Shown piece after piece: positions 23,288-30,411 of a stretch of DNA of 31,106 bases. The notes beneath the pieces were generated by a model. That model searched no databases and was not told where the DNA came from. It was given only the letters and a program-made list of their open reading frames with translations. How positions within the stretch are numbered: the first letter of the stretch is position 1; the number at the start of each line of letters is the position of its first letter. A program made the translations under genes and the position numbers. The DNA is from JANNHP01 sp031404455. Lineage in GTDB: Bacteria; Planctomycetota; JAJSAM01; JAJVHW01. The stretch covers positions 1 to 31,106 of the forward strand of contig JANNHP010000396.1 in NCBI GenBank assembly GCA_031404455.1, in the 5' to 3' direction.

Positions 23288-23878
23288 CTAGCCGGTCCCG
23301 GACGCTGCGCGTCGCCGCGCATGCCGCAGACGGGCCGCCGCGGCGAGAGCGATCGAAGCGATCCCGGAGAGTTCGAGCACCCAGTTCATCCGGGCTCCGC
23401 CGACGCGGTGGTCGAGGAACGTCTCCACATGGTGGAACGAAGCCGCGCGCACGACGATGAACGTGAGCACGAACCCCACGCCGAGCAGCAGCGGACCGTA
23501 CTCGCGCCACTTGCGACGGATCGCCCAGGCGGCGACGGCGAGCGAGACGGCCGCCGTCGTCGTGAAGACCGCGATGAAGACGACCTGCGCCTCGCGTCGC
23601 TGCCCGATCCACCCCTGGCGCTCCGCGACCGCGCGGCCCACGGCCGTGAACCACGACTGCAGATCGAGCTCCTTGTTGATCCCGAGCGCCACGAGGAGCG
23701 CCGCGGCTCCCCACCAGACCGCGGGCTGGCGGCCTCGCTCCGCCTCGGGCAGGTGCGACCGAAGCGCGCGCGCGGCGGCGGCGCAGAGGATCGCCGTGAC
23801 GAAGCAGGCCGCCACGGTGAGCCAGCCCATGACGGACGGGTCCCCGATCTTCGGCTCCCATCGCACGTCCAGATCCAA
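23288..23878 (-). CDS. Uncharacterised multi-pass membrane protein
   Basis: This 196-residue protein starts at TTG 23878, with GAGGG a few bases upstream on the minus strand. It has about five hydrophobic segments (roughly 15-38, 54-67, 98-118, 128-147 and 165-185). The stretches DPSVMGW (13-19), LGINKELDLQSW (65-76) with an RAVAERQGW continuation, and SFHHVETFL (147-155) look conserved rather than random, and they suggest a real family of small membrane proteins; I cannot assign a function. The stop codon TAG sits at the edge of the nested palindrome, which may act as its terminator. The arsenic operon's last gene ends 107 nt upstream in the same direction, so read-through is possible. Confidence 0.72.
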   Translation of the reverse strand: MDLDVRWEPKIGDPSVMGWLTVAACFVTAILCAAAARALRSHLPEAERGRQPAVWWGAAALLVALGINKELDLQSWFTAVGRAVAERQGWIGQRREAQVVFIAVFTTTAAVSLAVAAWAIRRKWREYGPLLLGVGFVLTFIVVRAASFHHVETFLDHRVGGARMNWVLELSGIASIALAAAARLRHARRRAASGTG

Positions 23879-23953
23879 CTCGTGCCCTCGCGTTCCTGAG
23901 CGGCCGGGCGGAGACTACGCCGGGCGCCGCGGCCCGCCGTGCGAAGCGCGACC

Positions 23954-23967
23954 GGGAGACGTCTCCC
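23954..23967. repeat. 14-bp perfect palindrome
   Basis: GGGAGACGTCTCCC lies between the SDR stop and the start of the membrane-protein gene. It has no loop, so it is a better fit for a dyad DNA-binding site than for a terminator. Its function is unknown. Confidence 0.45.
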
Positions 23968-23985
23968 GCGCCGCGAAGTCGTCCG

Positions 23986-24750
23986 TCAGCGCGCCGACAT
24001 CAGCGCGCGGCCGCCGTCGAGCGGCACGATCGCGCCGGTGATCCAGCGCGCGGCGTCGGACGAGAGGAAGAGCGCGAGATTCGCGGCGTCCTCGGGTGCG
24101 CCGACGAAGCCGAGCGGGTGCGTGATCTTCCCGCGTTCCAGGAACGCCGGGTAGTCGGCGACGGCGCCGGTCACCGTGTGCAGGCCGGTCACGATGACGC
24201 CGGGCGCGATCGCGTTCACGCGGACCCCGTCCGGCGCGAGTTCGAGCGCCAGGCACTTCGTCATCATCTCGACCGCGGCCTTCGCGGTGCAGTACGCCGT
24301 GAGTCCCGCGAACGGACGGTTGCCCGCGACCGACGAGAAGTTCAGCACCGAGGCGCCCTTCGCCGCGTGCTTCCTGAGCTCCGGGATCGCGGCCCGCGTC
24401 GTCTCGAACGTGCCGTCGACGCTGATCGAGACGACCCGGTCCCACTCCTCGCGCGTCGTCTTCTCGACGGAGCCGTTGCCGATGACGCCCGCGTTGTTCA
24501 CGAGCGTCGTGAGCGCGCCGAACCGCTCGACGCATGCCGCGACCGCGCGCGCCCCGGCCGCGGGATCGCGGGCGTCGCCCACGACACCGACCGCGCCGAT
24601 CTCCTCCGCCGCCGCGGCGATCTCTTGCGCGCGCCGTCCCGTGACGACCACCTTCGCGCCCGCAAGGGCGAACGCCGTCGCGATCGCCTTGCCGAGACCC
24701 GACGAGCCGCCCGTGACGAGCGCCACCTTGCCGTCCATGCGCAGTTGCAT
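23986..24750 (-). CDS. Short-chain dehydrogenase/reductase (SDR), last gene of the arsenic operon
   Basis: This 254-residue classical SDR has the NAD(P)-binding TGGSSGLG at 13-20, NNAG at 85-88, and a catalytic triad of Ser140 (NFSSVAG), Tyr153 and Lys157 (YCTAK). VTGRR at about 36-40 suggests NADP preference. PG and ITGAIVPLDGG motifs complete the fold, so it should be an active oxidoreductase, but the substrate cannot be read from sequence. Its ATG lies only 9 nt after the arsC stop, so it is almost certainly cotranscribed with the arsenic genes. An SDR is not a standard ars gene; it may be a passenger or act on organic by-products. ATG 24738 (Met5) is an alternative start. Confidence 0.88.
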   Translation of the reverse strand: MQLRMDGKVALVTGGSSGLGKAIATAFALAGAKVVVTGRRAQEIAAAAEEIGAVGVVGDARDPAAGARAVAACVERFGALTTLVNNAGVIGNGSVEKTTREEWDRVVSISVDGTFETTRAAIPELRKHAAKGASVLNFSSVAGNRPFAGLTAYCTAKAAVEMMTKCLALELAPDGVRVNAIAPGVIVTGLHTVTGAVADYPAFLERGKITHPLGFVGAPEDAANLALFLSSDAARWITGAIVPLDGGRALMSAR

Positions 24751-24759
24751 GGCGAGAAG

Positions 24760-25170
24760 CTACGGAGCCGCGCCGAGTTCGCGGAGAAGGCCGAGGGCGC
24801 GGCGGCGGATGTCGTCGCGGATCGCGCGGACCTCCTCGATCGGGCGGCCCTTCGGGTCCGTCACCTTCCAGTCGAGGTAGCGTTTCCCGGGGAAGACGGG
24901 ACACGCGTCGCCGCAGCCCATCGTGATCACCACGTCGGCCGCACGCACGGCGTCGGGCGTGAGCAGCTTCGGCAGTTCCGACGCGAGGTCCACGCCGATC
25001 TCGCGCATCGCCTCGACGACGACCGGATGCACGCGCTCGCCCGGCATCGAGCCCGCCGACCGCACGCGCACTCGGTCGCCGCCGAGTCGCTGCGCGAGCG
25101 CCGCGGCCATCTGCGAACGGCCTGCGTTCTTGACGCAGACGAAGAGGATCTCGGGGACGTGGTCAGTCAA
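24760..25170 (-). CDS. arsC: Arsenate reductase, low-molecular-weight phosphatase type
   Basis: This 136-residue protein starts at TTG 25170 with AGGAGG (25182-25177 on the minus strand) 6 nt upstream. The phosphatase P-loop CVKNAGRS holds Cys12 and Arg18, and the redox-active cysteines are Cys86 and Cys90 in MGCGDACP. The WKVTDP motif supplies the general acid Asp105. This is the arrangement of thioredoxin-type (Staphylococcus-like) ArsC, which reduces arsenate to arsenite through a Cys relay. The start codon overlaps the acr3 stop by 8 nt, giving immediate coupling to the arsenite exporter. Confidence 0.93.
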   Translation of the reverse strand: MTDHVPEILFVCVKNAGRSQMAAALAQRLGGDRVRVRSAGSMPGERVHPVVVEAMREIGVDLASELPKLLTPDAVRAADVVITMGCGDACPVFPGKRYLDWKVTDPKGRPIEEVRAIRDDIRRRALGLLRELGAAP

Positions 25171-26239
25171 GCGCGGCCTCCTCGGGGAACCAGCGCGCGC
25201 GGATCATGAGCGACACGCGCACGAGTGCCACCAGCACGGGCACCTCGACGAGCGGCCCGATGACCGCAGCGAACGCCGCCCCGTGGCGGATTCCGAACGT
25301 TGCGATCGCGACGGCGATCGCCAGCTCGAAGTTGTTCGACGCCGCGGTGAAGGAGAGCGTCGCGGAGCGCGCGTAGTCGGCGCCGGCGCGGCGCGACATC
25401 CAGAACGACGCGAAGAACATCAGGACGAAGTAGACGGTGAGCGGGATCGCCACGCGGACCACGTCGAACGGCCGCTCGACGATCTGCTGCCCCTGGAACG
25501 CGAACATCACCACGATCGTGAAGAGCAGCGCCACGAGCGTCAGCGGCGCGATGCGCGGCACGAACTTCCCGTGGTACCACGCGTCGCCCTTCCACCTTCG
25601 CCCGACGAACCGCGTGAGCATCCCGAGGACGAATGGCACGCCGAGGTAGATCGCCACGCTCGTCGCGATCTCGCCGATCGTTACGTCCACGGCGGCGGCG
25701 GGGAGCCCGAGGCGCGGCGGCAGCCACGTGGCGAAGAACCAGGCGTAGACGGAGAAGAAGAGCACCTGGAAGATCGAGTTCATGGCGACGAGCCCCGCGC
25801 AGAACTCGGTGTCGCCGCGCGCGAGGTCGTTCCAGACGATCACCATCGCGATGCAGCGCGCGAGCCCGATGAGGACGAGCCCGAGCATGAACTCCGGCCG
25901 GTCGCGCAGGAACAGCACGGCGATCGCGAACATCAGCACCGGACCGACGACCCAGTTCTGGACGAGCGACAGCGCCATCACCTTCGGCGCGCGGAAGATC
26001 TTCGGCAGCTCCTCGTACCGCACCTTCGCGAGCGGCGGGTACATCATGAGGATGAGCCCCGCGGCGATCGGGATCGACGTGGTGCCGACGCTCATCGTCT
26101 CGAGCCACGCGGCGACGCCGGGGAGGCCGTGACCGAGGGCGACGCCCGCGCCCATCGCGAGGAAGATCCAGAGCGTGAGGAACCGGTCGAGGAACGGCAG
26201 CGACGCCGGCCGGGCGCACGCGCCGCCCGTGACGCTCAT
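25163..26239 (-). CDS. acr3: ACR3-family arsenite efflux transporter
   Basis: This 358-residue, ten-helix inner-membrane protein has the standard ACR3 length. Family landmarks are RYEELPKIFRAPK (about 74-86), the ARCIAMVIVWNDLA helix with the essential Cys129, and the SFTAASNNFELAIAVA helix with Glu305 in the position of the conserved glutamate. It exports arsenite using the proton gradient. ATG 26239 overlaps the arsM stop as ATGA. A longer open frame extends upstream inside arsM and is rejected because the family begins near this Met. Methylation, reduction and export thus sit on one transcript. Confidence 0.94.
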   Translation of the reverse strand: MSVTGGACARPASLPFLDRFLTLWIFLAMGAGVALGHGLPGVAAWLETMSVGTTSIPIAAGLILMMYPPLAKVRYEELPKIFRAPKVMALSLVQNWVVGPVLMFAIAVLFLRDRPEFMLGLVLIGLARCIAMVIVWNDLARGDTEFCAGLVAMNSIFQVLFFSVYAWFFATWLPPRLGLPAAAVDVTIGEIATSVAIYLGVPFVLGMLTRFVGRRWKGDAWYHGKFVPRIAPLTLVALLFTIVVMFAFQGQQIVERPFDVVRVAIPLTVYFVLMFFASFWMSRRAGADYARSATLSFTAASNNFELAIAVAIATFGIRHGAAFAAVIGPLVEVPVLVALVRVSLMIRARWFPEEAALD

Positions 26240-27018
26240 CGCGCTTCGGGCTTCTTCGCCCGGACGAACGCGCTGACGAGCTTTCCGTCGAAACGGCCCG
26301 CGAGTTCCGGGCGGTCGTGCACGCGCGTCACCTCGATCTCGACGTCCTCGAAGCCCGCGGCCGAGAGCAGACGGCGGTACTCCGCCTCCTCGAGCGATCC
26401 GGAGATGCAGCCGGCCCACGCCTCGACGTCGCGGCGTACTTCGGCGGGCAACACGCCCTGCACGACCATGTCGGAGACGGCGAAGCGGCCACCGGGCCGG
26501 AGCACGCGGAACGCCTCGGCCAGCACGCGCGCCTTGTCGGTCGAGAGGTTGATGACGCAGTTGGACACGATCACGTCCACCGACGCGTCCGGCAGAGGGA
26601 TCGACTCGATGTGTCCCTTCAGGAACTTCACGTTCGTCGCACCGGCTTCGGCGCGGTTGCGCTCGGCGAGCGCCAGCATCTCGTCGGTCATGTCGAGCCC
26701 GTACGCGAAGCCCGTGGGCCCGACGCGTTTCGCGGAGAGCAGCACGTCGATGCCGCCGCCGCTGCCGAGGTCGAGCACCGTCTCGCCTGCCCGCAATTGC
26801 GCGAGAGCCGTCGGATTGCCGCAGCCGAGCGACGCGAGCAGGGCGTCGGCGGGGACCTCGCCCTCTTGCAGCGAGTCGTAGAGGTTGCGCGAGATCGGGT
26901 CGCACTCGCCGCCTCCGCAGCATCCGCCCTCCGGTTCGCCGAGCACGCGCAGCGCGCGCGCGGCGTAGCGGGTGCGGACCTCCTCGCGCAGGTCCTCGTC
27001 CTCACGGGTCGTCGTCAC
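26236..27018 (-). CDS. arsM: Arsenite S-adenosylmethionine methyltransferase
   Basis: The preferred start is GTG 27018, since AGGAGG (27029-27024) lies 5 nt upstream on the minus strand; an ATG at 27033 would place that Shine-Dalgarno inside the coding sequence. The resulting protein has 260 residues. ArsM hallmarks are a Cys-rich N terminus (GGCCGGGEC, Cys33, Cys34, Cys39), ASLGCGNP (Cys66), the SAM loop LDLGSGGGID (87-96 from the ATG, 82-91 from the GTG), SNCVINLS (Cys154) and AGCISGSL (Cys204). The last two cysteines plus Cys66 form the As(III)-binding set of the family. It converts arsenite to methylated, partly volatile arsenicals. Confidence 0.92.
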   Translation of the reverse strand: MTTTREDEDLREEVRTRYAARALRVLGEPEGGCCGGGECDPISRNLYDSLQEGEVPADALLASLGCGNPTALAQLRAGETVLDLGSGGGIDVLLSAKRVGPTGFAYGLDMTDEMLALAERNRAEAGATNVKFLKGHIESIPLPDASVDVIVSNCVINLSTDKARVLAEAFRVLRPGGRFAVSDMVVQGVLPAEVRRDVEAWAGCISGSLEEAEYRRLLSAAGFEDVEIEVTRVHDRPELAGRFDGKLVSAFVRAKKPEAR

Positions 27019-27023
27019 GGGAG

Positions 27024-27029
27024 CCTCCT
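27024..27029 (-). promoter_or_regulatory. Ribosome binding site that relocates the arsM start
   Basis: AGGAGG on the minus strand is spaced 5 nt from GTG 27018 and lies downstream of the ATG at 27033, arguing for the GTG as true start. Confidence 0.65.
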
Positions 27030-27047
27030 TCATCGATGGTTGTCTAT
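27029..27047 (-). promoter_or_regulatory. Candidate ArsR operator, arsM-proximal copy
   Basis: ATAGACAACCATCGATGAA (minus strand) matches ATAGATGATCGTCGATGAA at 27455-27473 (plus strand) at 15 of 19 positions; all four differences are transitions. It is AT-rich against a GC-rich background and sits in the gap between arsR and arsM. Confidence 0.4.
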
Positions 27048-27070
27048 TCCTCGGAGCCGAAAAGGGGGGA

Positions 27071-27481
27071 TCAGGCCGCGGGAGCGCCCTCCGAGGCAGC
27101 GAGCGAGCCGGCGGCGGCGCGCAGCATCTCGACGCCCTCGGGCCGGACCGAGTACCAGGTCCATACGCCGCGCCGCTCGGCGTCGACCAGCCCGGCCTCG
27201 CGCAGCACCCCGAGGTGGTGCGAGATCGTCGGCTGGCGCAGGTCGAAGCGGGCGACGACGTCGCAGGCGCAGATGGGCGCCGCCTGCGCCGCGATGAGGC
27301 GGAAGATCTCGAGCCGCGTCGCGTCGCCGAGCGCCCTGAACACGGCCACGAGGGCGGCCCGCGGCTTCGCCGGGAGCGCCGCGCAGCGCGCGGGCTTCTC
27401 GCAGCAGCCTTCGGGTCGCGTCCTCGGAGCCACGGGACGGAGGATGGCCGAGAGATAGATGATCGTCGATGAAATACTCAT
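27071..27481 (-). CDS. arsR: ArsR-family arsenic-responsive repressor
   Basis: From ATG 27481 the protein has 136 residues. The winged helix is typical: FRALGDATRLEIFRLI (about 48-63), then the metal-sensing ICACD with Cys71 and Cys73 at the start of the recognition region, RQPTISHHLGVLREAGLV (82-99), and RRGVWTWYSV for the wing. Extra cysteines Cys26, Cys27 and Cys33 lie in the N-terminal arm and could join the arsenite site. It is the first gene of the operon and should repress it until arsenite binds. The first 10 codons are AT-rich and contain a candidate operator, so translation may really begin further in, for example at GTG 27433. Confidence 0.9.
   Translation of the reverse strand: MSISSTIIYLSAILRPVAPRTRPEGCCEKPARCAALPAKPRAALVAVFRALGDATRLEIFRLIAAQAAPICACDVVARFDLRQPTISHHLGVLREAGLVDAERRGVWTWYSVRPEGVEMLRAAAGSLAASEGAPAA
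27455..27473 (+). promoter_or_regulatory. Candidate ArsR operator, arsR-proximal copy
   Basis: ATAGATGATCGTCGATGAA is the partner of the motif at 27029-27047 in inverted orientation. It lies at the 5' end of arsR, where autoregulation would be expected, and between the divergent arsR and VWA genes. Confidence 0.4.
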
Positions 27482-27551
27482 GGTGCCGCTCGGTCCCGGA
27501 TGCCGCAATCCCGTCGTCGCGCCGCGGCAGGAGGTGGCAGGTTATGGAGGC

Positions 27552-30359
27552 ATGAAGCTCCGAACCGCCGGCGTCGTCCTCTCGTGGCTCGCGCTCCTGG
27601 CGATGCTCTTCGTCGCCCCGGCGCCGCCGGTCCAGGCAGGCGACGACGAAGAGGCCGAGGAGGAGCCCGCCGTTCGCGAGCCGAAGTGCACCTGCGCCGC
27701 GCGCAACGCCTGCTGGCACTATCTGCGAGCGCCGGTCGAGCCGCCGAACGACCTCTGCTGGTGTCCGAAGTGCACGCCCGACACCCGTCACGATGGCTCG
27801 AAGGTCCCCGAGGGCTGGAACCCGCAGTGCTTCCAGGGCAAGTCGCTCGACTGCTTCCTGCGCCGCCACGCGGCGAGCTGGAAGATCACGTGCACCGAGT
27901 GCCTCGCGGAGACGAAGTGCTGTCAATTCAAGCACCAGGAGCGCTGTCCCGGCTGCGGCGACGGCGAAGCGAAGGACCCGCTCAAGACGGATCCGTTCGG
28001 CAAAGACGCGCGCGCCTCGGCGCTCGAGCGCGTCGCGATCGAGCAGAAGGTGTTCGACAAGAAGACCCCGGCGATCGCGTGGACGCGGCGCTTCTACGTG
28101 GTCACCGACATCCAGCACGTGCAGATCAAGACGCAGGGCGGACTGCGCTACGTCGACGCCCACGAGTACGCGCACATCATGCTCGAGCGCGCGGAGAAGG
28201 CGGCGCGCGAGTTCGACCGCGCGTTCGACGGCCGCGTCGGTCTCCTCCGTCCGATGGGCATCTTCCTCCCGCAGCGCGAGACGACCGGGTTCGGCATCCG
28301 CGAGGCGTACTTCCGGAACAAGAACGCGCCGATGATCTACTCGTCGTACGCCGGCGCCTCGGAGTCGCACATCGCGCAGGGCTTCTGCCTGAACGGACTC
28401 TGCGTGTCCCTCCAGCAGGCCGGCGGAGACGACACGGACCTCCACCAGACGATGCGCCACCTCATGGGGAACATCCTCGTGACGTGCTGGATCGTGCGCA
28501 GCGGCGACATCAAGACGACGCCGCGCTGGGTGTTCGAGGGCGCGGCACACTGGCTCGGCAAGCGCCACCCCGACCTCGCGGACGACGTCTGGTACTGCAT
28601 CGGTGAAGAGAAGAAGGTCTCCGGCTCGGGCAAAGGCTGGATGAAGGACCTAGAGGACACCGCGGCGAAGGCGAAGTTCGCGCCGTTCGAGGAGTTCATC
28701 TCGCGCTCGTCGCTCGGTCAGCTCTCGCGCGACGACCACCAGCGCGCCTGGGGCATCTTCGAGATCTGCCTCGCCGAGTGGCGCGAGCCGTTCGTCGCGC
28801 TGCTCGCCGAGTTCCGCCGCGAGAGGGACGTGCACGACTCCTTCAAGAAGACGCTCGGCTGCACGCCCGAGGAGTTCAACCAGCGCTTCATCGAACGGCT
28901 CATGGGCGTCCGCGAGGCGATGACCTCGCCGCGCGCCGAGAAGACGCTCGAGGTGAAGTTCGCCGTGAACCCGTCCGATCCCGCGACCGACGTGGCGGCG
29001 AAGATCCGCGCGCTCGGCACCATCACCGACCCGGCGCTCGTCAAGCAGGTGATCGACATCATGGGGCGCCACGAGAGCGACCTCGTGCGCGAGACGGCGC
29101 TCGGCGCGCTGCGCAAGCTGAAGGACGAGACCTGCCGCCGCACTGTGTGGGAGCACGGGTTCGCGTCGTCGGACCGGATCTCGCGCGCCTACAGCGCGCG
29201 CATCTGCCGCAGCCTCCGTCTCGCGGACGCGAAGGAACCTCTGAAGAAGCTCCTCGACGATTCGTTCTGGATGGCGCGCGTCGAGGCGGCGCTCGCGCTC
29301 GCGACGCTCAAGGACTTCGATTCGCAGTCGAAGATGCGGGCGATGGTCGAGGACTCGTCGTCCCGCGTGCGGATCGGCGCGATGGACGCGCTCGCGATCT
29401 TCGGCACGGAGGCGAACGATGCGTGCATCGCGCCGATCGCGAAGAACCTCAACCACCCCGACTGGCAGGTGCGGCTCGCCGCGTGCCAGGACCTGCGCAA
29501 ACTCGGCAACTGGCTCGCGGTCGATGCACTCGTCGCGCGGCTCCAGGCCGAGGCGGGCCGCATCGGCGAGGAGGTGCTGCGCACGCTGCGCTGGCTCACC
29601 GACGAGGACCTCGGCGAGAAGCCCGAGAACTGGAAGAAGTGGTGGGAGCGCGAGGGCGGGCGCGTGCGGGAGCGGCGCGGGTTCGACCCGAAACCGAAGA
29701 AGGACGACAAGGCGAACGACCGCTACGCGAAGCCGAAGGACGGCGAGCCGCACTACTACGGCGTGACGCTTTTCTCGCAGCGCATCGGGTTCGTCTTCGA
29801 CACGAGCCGCAGCACCAACCGCAAGTTCAAGCCCGATTCGTCGACCGCGAGCCTCCTCCACGGGAAGTACGAGGACGCGACGATCTTCGAGATCGCGCGC
29901 GAGGAGGTGGCCGAGTCGGTCGCGGCGCTCGACTCGCGCGCCAACTTCAACGTGATCGCCTTCGGCAGCGACGTGCGCCGATGGCAGCGCTCCATGGTCG
30001 CGGCGAACGAGTCCAACAAGTCGGGCGCGCGCGGCTTCGTCCACAGTTACGCCGCGGCGGGCGAGACGAACTTCTACGGCGCGCTCTCGGCCGCGCTCGA
30101 CCTCGACACCGTTCCCTTCACGTCTCCCGGTGTCGGCGACACCCTCGACACCATGGTCTTCCTCACCGACGGCACCCCGACCGTCGGCGACATCATCGAC
30201 CCCGACCTCCTCCTCGAGTGGTACGGCGAACTGAACCGCTACTACCGCGTCCGCACCCACATGTACGCCTTCGGCCGCCTCGAAGTGGACGAGGAGCTCA
30301 TGCGGAAGCTCGCCGAGCGCAACGAAGGGCGGTTCACACAGCTCTTCGAGGAGAACTGA
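27552..30359 (+). CDS. Secreted Cys-rich, HEAT-repeat and von Willebrand A domain protein
   Basis: From ATG 27552 the protein has 935 residues and begins with a clear signal peptide cut near PVQA (about residue 29). Then come an acidic linker and a region of paired cysteines (about 46-135: CTC, CWCPKC, CTEC, KCC, CPGC) that looks like metal-binding knuckles. The next part (about 180-340) resembles a gluzincin-type peptidase, with VFEGAAHWLG in the usual EG-A position. However, the expected HExxH reads HQTMRH, so it is probably inactive. Armadillo/HEAT-like repeats fill about 480-690. A C-terminal VWA domain follows, with a complete MIDAS: DTSRS (750-754), Thr839 in GETNF, and Asp873 in LTDGT. 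It likely binds partners through a metal. Function is unknown. The upstream in-frame extension to 27459 lacks a signal peptide and is rejected. Confidence 0.83.
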   Translation: MKLRTAGVVLSWLALLAMLFVAPAPPVQAGDDEEAEEEPAVREPKCTCAARNACWHYLRAPVEPPNDLCWCPKCTPDTRHDGSKVPEGWNPQCFQGKSLDCFLRRHAASWKITCTECLAETKCCQFKHQERCPGCGDGEAKDPLKTDPFGKDARASALERVAIEQKVFDKKTPAIAWTRRFYVVTDIQHVQIKTQGGLRYVDAHEYAHIMLERAEKAAREFDRAFDGRVGLLRPMGIFLPQRETTGFGIREAYFRNKNAPMIYSSYAGASESHIAQGFCLNGLCVSLQQAGGDDTDLHQTMRHLMGNILVTCWIVRSGDIKTTPRWVFEGAAHWLGKRHPDLADDVWYCIGEEKKVSGSGKGWMKDLEDTAAKAKFAPFEEFISRSSLGQLSRDDHQRAWGIFEICLAEWREPFVALLAEFRRERDVHDSFKKTLGCTPEEFNQRFIERLMGVREAMTSPRAEKTLEVKFAVNPSDPATDVAAKIRALGTITDPALVKQVIDIMGRHESDLVRETALGALRKLKDETCRRTVWEHGFASSDRISRAYSARICRSLRLADAKEPLKKLLDDSFWMARVEAALALATLKDFDSQSKMRAMVEDSSSRVRIGAMDALAIFGTEANDACIAPIAKNLNHPDWQVRLAACQDLRKLGNWLAVDALVARLQAEAGRIGEEVLRTLRWLTDEDLGEKPENWKKWWEREGGRVRERRGFDPKPKKDDKANDRYAKPKDGEPHYYGVTLFSQRIGFVFDTSRSTNRKFKPDSSTASLLHGKYEDATIFEIAREEVAESVAALDSRANFNVIAFGSDVRRWQRSMVAANESNKSGARGFVHSYAAAGETNFYGALSAALDLDTVPFTSPGVGDTLDTMVFLTDGTPTVGDIIDPDLLLEWYGELNRYYRVRTHMYAFGRLEVDEELMRKLAERNEGRFTQLFEEN

Positions 30360-30411
30360 GATCCGAGCCTAATTTGCGCCTCATGATGCCTATCTGATAC
30401 CTTTCTCCGCA

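Noticed and set aside
22866..23291. 141-codon plus-strand frame in the same island
   Set aside because: Most of it is inverted-repeat sequence, it has no ribosome site and no recognisable domain.
22512..23861. 449-codon minus-strand frame through the inverted-repeat island
   Set aside because: It mixes antisense of GT2, palindromic repeats and another frame of the membrane protein; the protein-like stretch in the middle lies within repeats and has no start or conserved domain I can support.
27459..27551. Longer start of the VWA protein
   Set aside because: The extension masks an obvious signal peptide beginning at ATG 27552 and overlaps the arsR start region.
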